DNA of 64,000 nt. It comes from an uncultured Eubacteriales bacterium. GTDB lineage: Bacteria; Bacillota; Clostridia; Christensenellales; Aristaeellaceae. Of the stretch, positions 44,240 to 52,959 are shown piece after piece. The position numbers and the translations under genes are program-made. Position 1 is the stretch's first letter; the number at the start of each line of letters is the position of its first letter. The notes under the pieces were generated by a model, which made no database searches, was not told the DNA's origin, and saw only the letters and a program-made list of their open reading frames with translations. The DNA lies in contig CADBEB010000002.1 of assembly GCA_902793605.1 (NCBI GenBank), positions 1 to 64,000 of the forward strand, given 5' to 3'.

Positions 44240-44653
44240 ATGAGACTGGATGGCTTTGGTCTGTTTGTTGAGGATATGCCCGGGATGATACGCTTTTACA
44301 GGGACGTCCTCGGGTTTGAGATCAAAGAGGCGGAGGACACGTCGAACGTCTATCTGGTGAAGGACGGGACGCTCTTCCTGCTGTACGGCCGGAAAGATTT
44401 TGAAAAGATGACGCACCGCCGGTATGACTATGTCAAAGGACCCAACGGACACTTTGAGCTGGCCCTGTATGTCGACACGTTTGATGAAGTGGATGCCGCG
44501 TTCAGCAAGGCAGTGGAGAACGGGGCCGTGCCGATCCTTCCGCCTGAGCTGGAACCCTGGGGGCAAAGGACATGCTATATCGCCGATCCCGAGGGAAACC
44601 TGATTGAGATCGGTTCGTGGAATAAACCGTACGGGGAGAAGGACAAAACGTGA
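44240..44653 (+). CDS. VOC (glyoxalase/bleomycin-resistance-like) protein
   Basis: The 137-aa protein shows two beta-alpha-beta-beta-beta units: GFGLFVEDMPGMIRFYRDVLGFE and ELALYVDTFDEVDAAF, ending CYIADPEGNLIEIGSW. VOC proteins bind a metal to isomerise, epimerise or sequester small molecules. ATG at 44240 follows GCGGAGG. It overlaps the next gene by 4 bp (GTGA). Confidence 0.85.
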   Translation: MRLDGFGLFVEDMPGMIRFYRDVLGFEIKEAEDTSNVYLVKDGTLFLLYGRKDFEKMTHRRYDYVKGPNGHFELALYVDTFDEVDAAFSKAVENGAVPILPPELEPWGQRTCYIADPEGNLIEIGSWNKPYGEKDKT

Positions 44654-45621
44654 GAGTGAATTTTGAGACGGAACGGCTGGTCATCCGCCCGTTCGTTCCG
44701 GAGGATGCGGAAGCAGCGTTCCGCTGGTGCGGCGATCCGGCAGTGAATACCTATATGATCTATCCGCTGTATCACAGGGCGGAGGATGTACGCGCATGGC
44801 TGGAGAGCCGGGACCTAGACGATCCTGACAACTATGATGAAGCCATCGTGTTGAAGAGCACCGGGGAACTGATCGGCAGCGGCGGGATGCTCTTTCATCC
44901 TGAACGGAACGCCTGGGAGATCGGATACAACCTGCGGGCGGACCAGTGGGGCCACGGATATGTGGTTGAATACCTGACCGCCCTGATGGACCGGATCCGG
45001 AGAGTCCGTCCCGTGGAGGCAATCGACGGGGTTTTTGCCGCGGAGAACCAGAAGAGCCGGCGGGTCATGGAAAAGCTGGGGATGGTCTGGGTCCGTGACA
45101 CGCAGTATGAAAAGCTGGACGGGAGCAGGACCTACGAGGCAAAATACTATCGCCGGAATCTGGCCCAGCCCGCGGAGATATGCCTGGTCTGTGACCGGAT
45201 CGAAAGGACCCGGGAGGGGAACAACCCGTATTTTGTCCGGGAACTGGAGACTGGCTATGTGGTGCTGGGTGATCATCAGCGTTTCGAGGGATATACGTTA
45301 TTGCTCTGCAAGGAGCACGCGACGGAGCTGAACCAGCTTGCGCCTGATTTCCGGAATGCGTTCCTCCGGGATATGGCGCTCACCGCGGAAGCGGTGCAGA
45401 ATGCTTTCCGGCCGGACAAACTGAACTATGAGCTGCTCGGCGCGGGGAAGGGACGGCATATGCACTGGCATCTCTTTCCGCGGAGGCAGGGGGACACGAA
45501 GAGACCCGGCCCGGTATGGCTGGAGGAAGACATGAACGACGACCGATACCTGCCGTCCGCGGAGAAACTGGAAGAACTGAAAGCGACGCTCGGACGGGAA
45601 CTGGACCGGCTGCTGGGATGA
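44650..45621 (+). CDS. GNAT acetyltransferase fused to a HIT-domain protein
   Basis: Residues 1-172 are a RimJ/RimL-type GNAT (FETERLVIRPFVPEDAEAAF; WGHGYVVEYL). Residues 175-323 are a HIT-like domain starting CLVCDRIERT, with GAGKGRHMHWHLFPR at 264-278; H270, H272 and H274 are the histidine triad. HIT enzymes hydrolyse or transfer nucleoside monophosphates. One polypeptide holding both is unusual. GTG start overlaps the VOC stop. Confidence 0.85.
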   Translation: MRVNFETERLVIRPFVPEDAEAAFRWCGDPAVNTYMIYPLYHRAEDVRAWLESRDLDDPDNYDEAIVLKSTGELIGSGGMLFHPERNAWEIGYNLRADQWGHGYVVEYLTALMDRIRRVRPVEAIDGVFAAENQKSRRVMEKLGMVWVRDTQYEKLDGSRTYEAKYYRRNLAQPAEICLVCDRIERTREGNNPYFVRELETGYVVLGDHQRFEGYTLLLCKEHATELNQLAPDFRNAFLRDMALTAEAVQNAFRPDKLNYELLGAGKGRHMHWHLFPRRQGDTKRPGPVWLEEDMNDDRYLPSAEKLEELKATLGRELDRLLG

Positions 45622-45656
45622 AGACGCTTTGACACTGAAATATGGAGGAGAAAAGA

Positions 45657-46655
45657 ATGATCGATGAACGGAAGACGCTGAAAGAACTGCTCACAGATCC
45701 GCTGATCGCAAAGATCGCGCCGGACGCGATCCGGTTTATGGATCTGTCAAAGGAAGATCTTTGGGAGAAATCCCTGGAACAGCTGCGGAAAGAGTGTTTC
45801 GGCGGCGATCTTGCCGCGGGCTTTGAGAGGCTGTTTGAAGCGGCCCGGAGTGGTGAATGGTATTATCCGCTCTACACGGAGGAGGAATGCGCGGAGAATG
45901 CGGACCGGAAAGGCACGAACCTGGTGTGGATGCCTTCCGGCGTGGAAGGCGCGGACAGCAGGCCGTTCATCCTCCTGGTTCCGGGCGGCGGATTTGTCAA
46001 TGTCTGGAACCTGACGGAGGGCTGGCCGGTGGCGGCGCAGTTCAACCGCCTGGGATACCATGTGTTCATCCTGACCTATCAGGTGGCGGGCCGGGATCAT
46101 CTGCTGGAGCAGGAAATGAACGATTTTGCCCGGGCGCTCTGCCTGATCAGGGACCGTGCGGACAGGTCCCGGGTGGACTGGCAGCGCTATATTACCTGCG
46201 GTTTTTCCGCGGGTGGATACCTGGTATGCCTGTGGAATGTTCCGGAAAAGGGCTATGCGTCCCATGACATGCCGAAGCCGCAGGCAGTGTTCCCGGTGTA
46301 TCCGGTTGTCAGCTGGAAGCAGCTCATCCGCTATACCAAGGCAGAAGATGAAGAGGAGGACGCGGAGTTCAATGAGGCGCTTTTCGGGTGCGACATTGTG
46401 ACGGCGGCCAATTCGGCCTTTGAGATTCCCGATCATACGGAGGAGTTTCCGCCCTGTGCGATCTTTGTGGCAGGCGGGGACGAGCTGGTGAATCCGGAGA
46501 ATTCCCGCCTGCTGCATCAGGCGCTGGAGCGGAACGGGATCCCGTGCCGGCTGGAGGTCGGGCCTTCCGGCGGCCACGGGTTTGCCGACGGTACCGGAAT
46601 GTGCATGGCCGGGTGGACGGAACGGGCGGTCAGGTGGTACGAAGGACTGCAATAA
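45657..46655 (+). CDS. Alpha/beta hydrolase (esterase/lipase-like)
   Basis: The 332-aa protein has LLVPGGGFVN (oxyanion HGGG-like), the nucleophile elbow TCGFSAGGYLV, FVAGGDELVNPENS (acid) and GGHGFADG (histidine). It lacks a signal peptide and is probably a small-molecule carboxylesterase. ATG at 45657 follows ATGGAGGAG. It belongs to the same rightward run. Confidence 0.85.
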   Translation: MIDERKTLKELLTDPLIAKIAPDAIRFMDLSKEDLWEKSLEQLRKECFGGDLAAGFERLFEAARSGEWYYPLYTEEECAENADRKGTNLVWMPSGVEGADSRPFILLVPGGGFVNVWNLTEGWPVAAQFNRLGYHVFILTYQVAGRDHLLEQEMNDFARALCLIRDRADRSRVDWQRYITCGFSAGGYLVCLWNVPEKGYASHDMPKPQAVFPVYPVVSWKQLIRYTKAEDEEEDAEFNEALFGCDIVTAANSAFEIPDHTEEFPPCAIFVAGGDELVNPENSRLLHQALERNGIPCRLEVGPSGGHGFADGTGMCMAGWTERAVRWYEGLQ

Positions 46656-46695
46656 AACCGGCAGCCGGGGAACGCCACAGAGGAGGAAAACAACT

Positions 46696-47685
46696 GTGGA
46701 GATCAGGAAAAGGGCAGAACTGGATGTGCTTTATCCGGAACCGCAAAAGGGGATCATGCAGGATTCTCCTGAGCTTCTGCTGATGAAACGCATTGCGGAG
46801 AACGATCCGGCCGGAGCGGCGGAGCTGTTTCCGGACAGGCGGCAGTTTTCTGATACCCCGCCGGCAGTGGATACACCATACGGCCGGTATGAAGGAAAAG
46901 GACAGATCCGGGCCTTCGCGGAAGGCTTCATCGCCCGGTTTGAGGCGGACGGGCTGGAGATCGTTCCGAAGTTCCAGACCCGGAGCGGCGGCCGATCCGT
47001 GACGGAAATGGTGCTGAACTTTGAGGTCGACTGCATGATCGACCAGGTCCCGATGTTCGTTGTCGCGGACCTGGGATGCAGGGAAACGCTGGAGGAAGTC
47101 CGTTTCTATACCCACAGCAGCTTTATTCCGCATCTGACGCCGTACCGGAAGCCGCTGTTCACTCCGGCACATCTGGAGATGGGGGATCCCGGCCTGATGA
47201 CCGGTGCCGTGCGGGAGTACTATACCGCGCTGCATCATATGCCCCGGGTGGATGTGGAGCGGATCCTCCGCAGCATGCATCCGGACTGCGTTTTCGGCGG
47301 ATATGCCCTGTATCGGGGGCAGGAGCCGGATAAGGGTATGGAAGCGCTTCGCAGGGTCTACACGGGGATGGCGTCCTATATCCCGGAAAAGGTGGGCATG
47401 CGGTATGAGACCCTGATCGACGACGGTGTGACCGGCGTGATCGAGTGGGTGCATGTAATCTCGGATCAGGGAAGGGAGCTTGGCAGGATCCCTATGGGCG
47501 GTATCGCTGCCTATATGCGCGGAGAGGACGGGCGGCTGATCAGCATCCGGATCAGTGATTATGCCTGGATGGAAAAGGAGATCGACTGGAGCCGGACAGA
47601 CACAACGGAAGAGGAAGCCGGAAGGATCAACACCGTCCGGGAGTTTCCCGCGGGTGTCGGCCGGAAACGGCAGGAGACTCTTTAA
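46696..47685 (+). CDS. Tandem NTF2-like (SnoaL-type) domain protein
   Basis: The 329-aa protein appears to contain two NTF2-like folds: the first about residues 25-155 (DTPYGRYEGKGQIRAFAEGF) and the second about 170-310 (TGAVREYYTALHHMPRVDVE, then LDRRGxEALRRVY-like helices). NTF2-like domains bind or isomerise small ligands. Start is GTG at 46696 behind GAGGAGG. No close family name recalled. Confidence 0.6.
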   Translation: MEIRKRAELDVLYPEPQKGIMQDSPELLLMKRIAENDPAGAAELFPDRRQFSDTPPAVDTPYGRYEGKGQIRAFAEGFIARFEADGLEIVPKFQTRSGGRSVTEMVLNFEVDCMIDQVPMFVVADLGCRETLEEVRFYTHSSFIPHLTPYRKPLFTPAHLEMGDPGLMTGAVREYYTALHHMPRVDVERILRSMHPDCVFGGYALYRGQEPDKGMEALRRVYTGMASYIPEKVGMRYETLIDDGVTGVIEWVHVISDQGRELGRIPMGGIAAYMRGEDGRLISIRISDYAWMEKEIDWSRTDTTEEEAGRINTVREFPAGVGRKRQETL

Positions 47686-47698
47686 AGGACGGACAGAT

Positions 47699-48577
47699 AT
47701 GCATTTTGTTGACGCGAAGGGAATCCTGACCGGCGGAAAAGGCCGATACGGCATGAACATCTACCGCGGATGTTCCCATGGCTGCATCTACTGTGACAGC
47801 CGGAGCAGGTGCTATCAGTTCACACACGCCTTTGAAGATATTGAGGTAAAACAAAACGCACCGGAGCTGCTGGAGCAGGCGCTGAGATCGAAGCGGCAGA
47901 AGTGCATGATCGGAACAGGTTCCATGTCGGATCCCTACATGCACTGCGAAGAAGATCTCGGCCTCACCCGGAAGTGCCTGGAGATCATCTGCAGGTACGG
48001 ATTCGGCGCGGCGGTGCAGACAAAATCCGACCGGATCCTGCGGGATATCGGTCTGCTGGAGGAGATCAACCGGAAAGCCAAATGCGTGGTCCAGATGACA
48101 CTGACCACGTATGACGACACGCTGTGCCGGATCATCGAACCAAATGTATGCGATACCAGGCGCCGGATCGAAGTGCTTGAAGCCATGCGGGAGCGGAACA
48201 TCCCGACCGTCGTCTGGCTGACGCCGATCCTGCCGTTTATCAATGATACAGAAGAGAATATTCAGGCGATCCTGGATGCCTGCGCACAGGTGCAGGTAAA
48301 GGGAATCGTTTGTTTTGACATGGGTCTCACACTCCGGGAGGGAGACCGGGAATACTTTTATGCGGCGCTGGACAGGCATTTTCCCGGGGTGAAGGAAAAG
48401 TATATCCGAACTTACGGGAATGCTTATGAAGTCCCCAGTCCGCACAGCGTGGAACTGATGGCGCTGTTCCGGTCATTCTGCAGGGATCACGGGATCCTGT
48501 ACAGGCCGGAGGAGTGTTTTGACTACATGCAGACGCTTCCGGACAAATACCGGCAGATGACGCTTTGGGAAGAATAA
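47699..48577 (+). CDS. SPL-family radical SAM protein
   Basis: The 292-aa protein has the SplB-like iron-sulfur motif NIYRGCSHGCIYCDSR (C25, C29, C32), preceded by GGKGRYGMN, and a barrel with TKSDRILRDIGLLEEI and WLTPILPFINDTEEN. It resembles the SPL-family radical SAM proteins found in many Clostridia. DNA or RNA lesion repair is suggested by the family name but is not shown. ATG at 47699. It converges on the next gene with 5 bp between stop codons. Confidence 0.82.
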   Translation: MHFVDAKGILTGGKGRYGMNIYRGCSHGCIYCDSRSRCYQFTHAFEDIEVKQNAPELLEQALRSKRQKCMIGTGSMSDPYMHCEEDLGLTRKCLEIICRYGFGAAVQTKSDRILRDIGLLEEINRKAKCVVQMTLTTYDDTLCRIIEPNVCDTRRRIEVLEAMRERNIPTVVWLTPILPFINDTEENIQAILDACAQVQVKGIVCFDMGLTLREGDREYFYAALDRHFPGVKEKYIRTYGNAYEVPSPHSVELMALFRSFCRDHGILYRPEECFDYMQTLPDKYRQMTLWEE

Positions 48578-48582
48578 AGGGA

Positions 48583-49662
48583 TCAGATCTTCAGGTCTCC
48601 GTCCTTGACCCATCCGGCCTTCCGGACAAAGAAGTGGATCACCAGGGACAGGACAGCGGGAAGAACAAAGCAGATCAGGATCAGCCCCAGCCAGTCCGTG
48701 GCGGTGATGCCGGCTTTTGCCCCGGAAGCTACGTCATTGAGCCAGCCGGTATAGACGCCCAGGGGGCCGACCAGGCCGCAGGTTCCCATGCCGGATGAGA
48801 TGGGAGAACCGTTCATTTCCATTTTGAAAACACAGGTTGCGATGGGCCCGGTGATGGCGGAAGCCAGCGTCGGCGCGATCCACACCCGCGGGTTCTTTAC
48901 GATGTTGCCCATCTGCAGCATGGAAGTACCGAGCCCCTGGGAGACCAGGCCGCCGACTTTATTCTCCCGGAAGGAGATGACGGCAAAGCCGATCATCTGC
49001 GCACAGCAGCCCGCGACGGCGGCGCCACCGGCAAGGCCGGTCAGCAGCAGCGCCGCGCAGATCGCCGCGGAGGAGATGGGGAGTGTCAGCGCGACACCCA
49101 CGATCACCGAGACCAGGATGCCCATGAGGAAGGGCTGAAGCTCAGTGGCCCACATAATGAGGTTGCCCACGGCCATGGCCGCCTTGCCGAGGGGCGGAGC
49201 GATCAGCCAGGAGAGGAGCATGCCTATGCCGATGGTGACCAGGGGCGTGACCAGGATATCGATCTTGGTTTCTTTAGAAACGGCCTTTCCGAACTCGGCA
49301 GCGATGATCGCGACAAAGAGGACGGCCAAAGGGCCGCCGGCGCCGCCCAGCGCATTGGCGGCGAATCCGACGGTGGCCATGGAGAAAAGAACCAGCGGCG
49401 GGCATTTCAGCGCGTATCCGATGGCGACCGCCATGGCGGGGCCGCTCATGGCAGAGGCCATTCCGCCGACCGTGTATTCCACGCCGCCGATCGTTGCGAT
49501 CGGCTGCATCAGGAAACCGATGTGCAGCTGGGTGCCGAAGGTGTTGATGATCGTCCCGATAAGCAGGGAACAGAACAGACCCTGGGCCATCGCACCGAGT
49601 GCGTCGATCCCATAGCGTTTGAGGGATATCTCAATATTCTTTTTCTTCAGGAATTCCTTCAT
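48583..49662 (-). CDS. PTS IIC-like membrane transporter (EIIC_2 type)
   Basis: The 359-aa protein has about nine hydrophobic helices and the EIIC_2-like pattern GIDALGAMAQGLFCSLLIG, GGVEYTVGGMASAMSGPAMAVAIGY and PISSGMGTCGLVGPLGVY. It lacks PTS phosphorylation domains (IIA, IIB), so it could be a PTS-related sugar permease with unlinked partners. ATG at 49662. Transcribed leftward from the good promoter at 49707-49735. Confidence 0.82.
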   Translation of the reverse strand: MKEFLKKKNIEISLKRYGIDALGAMAQGLFCSLLIGTIINTFGTQLHIGFLMQPIATIGGVEYTVGGMASAMSGPAMAVAIGYALKCPPLVLFSMATVGFAANALGGAGGPLAVLFVAIIAAEFGKAVSKETKIDILVTPLVTIGIGMLLSWLIAPPLGKAAMAVGNLIMWATELQPFLMGILVSVIVGVALTLPISSAAICAALLLTGLAGGAAVAGCCAQMIGFAVISFRENKVGGLVSQGLGTSMLQMGNIVKNPRVWIAPTLASAITGPIATCVFKMEMNGSPISSGMGTCGLVGPLGVYTGWLNDVASGAKAGITATDWLGLILICFVLPAVLSLVIHFFVRKAGWVKDGDLKI

Positions 49663-49706
49663 TTCCGTCACATTCCTTCCGGGGTTTCCGATATTGTTCA
49701 GGGAAC

Positions 49707-49735
49707 AGTATAAGAGCAAGCGGGGATTTTGACAA
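49707..49735 (-). promoter_or_regulatory. Promoter of the PTS IIC-like gene
   Basis: Minus-strand TTGTCA (49735-49730), 17 bp, TATACT (49712-49707), about 45 bp before the ATG. Confidence 0.75.
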
Positions 49736-49749
49736 ATCCCTGAACCGAC

Positions 49750-49776
49750 AAAAAACAGAAACCCGGGCAGGGTTTC
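49750..49776 (-). terminator. Terminator after the repeat-bearing esterase gene
   Basis: On the minus strand GAAACCC/GGGTTTC stem followed by a T-run (A-run at 49750-49755 on the plus strand). Confidence 0.85.
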
Positions 49777-49801
49777 CGTACCGGGGACAGCCTTTGGGCC
49801 G

Positions 49802-50803
49802 TTATTTGTTCAGTTCTTTGCTCATCAGCCAGTCGATCAGTTTGGTTTCATCACCGTTCTCATCGGTAAACGTATCCTGAAAAACCATGGTCTGAATATC
49901 ATGATCTTTGTCCGGATAGAGGTAATGCATGGCGTGGCATCCGCGCTGCTCACATTTCAGAACAACCCGTAATCCGACGTTTGGCTTCACATAATAATCC
50001 TTTGCGCCCTGAAAGACCCATAAATACGTCTCCTGGATCCCTTGTCCGATGGTTCCGATTCCTGAAATCGGGGCACAGGCTGCGAACGTCCCGGGATGGC
50101 CGTTCACGATCTGGTAGGCTGTTGTCCCGCCGTCACTGTGGCCTGCTACGGATAATCTGTCTGTATCACCGCTGTGTTCTGCTGCGATATTGGTTGCCAG
50201 CTCAATGACGGCATTCTGGTAAACGCCTTTATGGAAGTCGGCGCTTGTTGTTTCGTTTGCTGTCTGCGGAAGGATGACGATCCCCTTTGGTTCTGTCTGA
50301 CGGGTCCTGATCAGCTCGCCCAATCCGTGATGCCTTGCCAGTGTGTCCCGGGTACCGTGGAAATAGATCAGGATCGGCAGCTTTTCCGCCGGATCCTCTG
50401 CTTCGGGGATATATAAATAATAATTGACGATCGTTCCGTTCTGTGCCTTGTATCGATGCAGGGTCATTGTTTTCGGAAGGGCAATGTTTTCCAGGGAAAA
50501 GTTGTCATCGAAGACATGGTCTTCAATCACCGTTACACCTTCCGGGAGGATCACATTGACAAGGCCTCCGACTCTGCGGAGCGCCTTGTAACTGATGGCC
50601 GATACCGGGATATCGTCCAGCGACGGCGGTACGGCCAGGGCGACAGCGTCTCCCTTATAACCGGTGATCGCTGCCGTGCCGTCCGGCAGGAGGGAGTAAA
50701 CCCAGGGGCTGCTGATCCGCGTCTCCGGAAGTCCTTCCGCCAGGGAAAGGCCCATCATGAAGGCCAGCAGGACACAGACTGTCAGGAACAGGATTTTTTT
50801 CAT
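49802..50803 (-). CDS. Secreted esterase with N-terminal LRR_5-like repeats
   Basis: The 333-aa protein has a signal peptide (MKKILFLTVCVLLAFMMG), a short BspA-like leucine-rich repeat stretch (about 36-105; AITGYKGDAVALAVPPSLDD, then VILPEGVTVIEDHVFDDN), and an alpha/beta hydrolase domain with FHGTRDT, the elbow AGHSDGGTTA and DKDHDIQT. It is likely exported and acts on an extracellular ester such as a feruloyl or acetyl group (inference). ATG at 50803 follows GGAG. Confidence 0.8.
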   Translation of the reverse strand: MKKILFLTVCVLLAFMMGLSLAEGLPETRISSPWVYSLLPDGTAAITGYKGDAVALAVPPSLDDIPVSAISYKALRRVGGLVNVILPEGVTVIEDHVFDDNFSLENIALPKTMTLHRYKAQNGTIVNYYLYIPEAEDPAEKLPILIYFHGTRDTLARHHGLGELIRTRQTEPKGIVILPQTANETTSADFHKGVYQNAVIELATNIAAEHSGDTDRLSVAGHSDGGTTAYQIVNGHPGTFAACAPISGIGTIGQGIQETYLWVFQGAKDYYVKPNVGLRVVLKCEQRGCHAMHYLYPDKDHDIQTMVFQDTFTDENGDETKLIDWLMSKELNK

Positions 50804-51009
50804 CGTCATCATACTCCGATCCGGAAACATCAGATTCTATCATTCGATGTGAGAAATGATAAATCCTGTCCTCCGGATCAAATCGGTTCTTTCGGTGAGT
50901 TCGCAGGTCAGCTTGCCATTTCCGGGGAAAAAGCATACAATACCCTTTGCATGTTTTTGTTCTGGTGATCCGCCAGACCTCTTGTTTTTTCAGAAGGAGT
51001 GATCCCGCC

Positions 51010-51960
51010 ATGTGTAAGTCCTGCCTGTCCGTCCTGCTTGCTGCGCTGCTGCTTGCACTTTCAGCCTGTGCCTGCGCAGAAGGGTTTACCCACCTGGATA
51101 TGAACAGCACAGCGATTGCTCCGGCCCCGAAGGACGAATGCTATCTTTCTGACAATGAGTATAAGGATGATTCCATTCATGTGGAACTGAGCGAAGGGAA
51201 ATACGCGGGGGTTCACTATACGATGGCCCATGTGACCATTTCCGATCCCTCCCAGCTGCGCACGATCCCTGCGGCCCAGGTCAACAATCCCAAGGCGGAG
51301 TTTTCTGTCTTCTCCGACAAGGCCGCGCCTGCCGTCCGAATGGCACAGTCCGCAAACGCGGTGATCGCCATCAACGGGGATTATATTACCATCCCCAGAA
51401 TCTGCCAGATCGCCATGCGCCAGGGGCAGCAGATCCGGAACAACGGCAACGGAAGCTTTGATGTGCTGGTCATTGACAGGAACGGGGACTTCGGTATTCT
51501 CCCGGCCTGCACCAAAGAGGATTATGTCGAGTATTACAACAGGCACGCCGACTCCATGTACCAGGTCTTCTGCTTCGGCCCCGCGATCGTGCTGGACGGC
51601 CGGAGTACGATTCCGAAGGATTACGAGAACGGCTATATTATTTCATGGGAACAGACCCAGCGGACAGCGATCGCCCAGATCGGCCCGCTGGAATACGCCG
51701 TCATCACCTCGGACGGGGACGCAGTGTTCCATAAAGCCGGTCTGGATCTTCATTCGTTTTCCCTGCTGTGTGAAGGGATCGGATACCGCTTCGGTCCCGA
51801 AGGCTTCAAAATCGTCTACAACCTGGACGGCGGCAACAGTGCCGCCCTGGTTTTCAAACGCAGGGACGAAAACGGAAACCTGACCTATCAGAAACTGAAC
51901 GTGCCGGAGAGGGAGAGGGATCTGGCGGATATGATCTGCTTTGTGTCCCTGGTGCCGTAA
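51010..51960 (+). CDS. Secreted phosphodiester glycosidase (NAGPA family)
   Basis: The 316-aa protein has a lipoprotein-like or signal segment (LSVLLAALLLALSACACAEG), then the NAGPA family hallmark near the C-terminus: FKIVYNLDGGNSAALVFKR, with AVIAINGDYITIP in the middle. Members hydrolyse N-acetylglucosamine-1-phosphodiester or related bonds in exopolysaccharides. ATG at 51010 follows AGAAGGAGTG. The Lgt-like membrane gene begins at the very next base. Confidence 0.85.
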   Translation: MCKSCLSVLLAALLLALSACACAEGFTHLDMNSTAIAPAPKDECYLSDNEYKDDSIHVELSEGKYAGVHYTMAHVTISDPSQLRTIPAAQVNNPKAEFSVFSDKAAPAVRMAQSANAVIAINGDYITIPRICQIAMRQGQQIRNNGNGSFDVLVIDRNGDFGILPACTKEDYVEYYNRHADSMYQVFCFGPAIVLDGRSTIPKDYENGYIISWEQTQRTAIAQIGPLEYAVITSDGDAVFHKAGLDLHSFSLLCEGIGYRFGPEGFKIVYNLDGGNSAALVFKRRDENGNLTYQKLNVPERERDLADMICFVSLVP

Positions 51961-52917
51961 ATGTCTGAAATTCCTGTCATTTCGATCGGCGAGACCCGTG
52001 TGACCCTGTTTGCGCTGCTGGCAGGGCTTTTCTTCCTGGCTGCGGCAGCAGCCGTCACGGTCCGCCTGCGCCGCCGGGAGTGGAAAACCGGCCCCGCGGT
52101 GCTCTTCTGCCTGGCGGCCGGACTGCTCGGGCTTGCGCTCGGTCGGGGCCTCTTCTTCGTGATCCGGAGCGAGTATTTCCTGGATCCGATGGGGCAGTTT
52201 GTCGGTCTGGCGCCTTTGTTTGACTTCAACCTTGGCGGGGTTACGGTCGTCGGAGTCATTCCCGGCGTATTCCTCGGCGGGTGGATCGTATGCAGGGCGT
52301 TCGGGAAAAATGCGGCGGAAACCTTTGACGCGGCCGTGGTTCCCGGACTGTTGCTCTTTGCGGCGATTCTCTTTATCGAGCCCCTCAGCGGCCAGGGGTA
52401 CGGGCCGATGATGACCCGGCCGGCCTTCTGCTGGTCGCCTCTGGGCATTCAGAACGGCTGGGGCGACTGGCTCCTGTCCGTCAGCTTTGTGGAAGGCGTG
52501 CTGCTCCTGATCGCAGCGGGCATCACAGCCGGACTCTGTCTTCCCCTGCCGGGTTCACGGACTCTGTGCGCGGCGGTCCTCCTGTCCTGTATGATGATCA
52601 TTCCGGAAAGCCTGCGGGAGGACGACGTTCTCCGGATCTTCATCTTTGCCCGGGTGACCCAGCTCGGCTGCTGCGTGCTGCTGGTCGTTTCCGCTGCGCT
52701 GATCTGGTACCGGAGTATCCGGTCAGGCATGGGGAAGGGCGTCCTCTTCTGGGGAGTGCTGGTGCTGGCTGTGGCCTTGCTTATTACAGGCGAGTTTGCG
52801 CTGGACAAGGCTGAATGGCCGGACGGATGGATCTACCTGGGAATGGCGCTGATCCTGGCCGTAACGGCCGGGATGCTGCTGAACCGGCTGATCCGGTCAC
52901 AGCGTGGAAACGCATAG
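51961..52917 (+). CDS. Lgt-like multi-spanning membrane protein
   Basis: The 318-aa protein has about seven membrane helices. Early segments (ALLAGLFFLAAAAAVTV, LGLALGRGLFFVIRSEYF, GGVTVVGVIPGVFLGGW) recall prolipoprotein diacylglyceryl transferase. The core residues of Lgt (HGG and the following R) are not clearly present, so enzymatic equivalence is uncertain. It starts directly after the glycosidase stop codon (TAA-ATG) and may process or partner it. Confidence 0.6.
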   Translation: MSEIPVISIGETRVTLFALLAGLFFLAAAAAVTVRLRRREWKTGPAVLFCLAAGLLGLALGRGLFFVIRSEYFLDPMGQFVGLAPLFDFNLGGVTVVGVIPGVFLGGWIVCRAFGKNAAETFDAAVVPGLLLFAAILFIEPLSGQGYGPMMTRPAFCWSPLGIQNGWGDWLLSVSFVEGVLLLIAAGITAGLCLPLPGSRTLCAAVLLSCMMIIPESLREDDVLRIFIFARVTQLGCCVLLVVSAALIWYRSIRSGMGKGVLFWGVLVLAVALLITGEFALDKAEWPDGWIYLGMALILAVTAGMLLNRLIRSQRGNA

Positions 52918-52959
52918 CTGCACCGTGGAAGAACAGAAACGGAAGGAGACCGGACGAAG

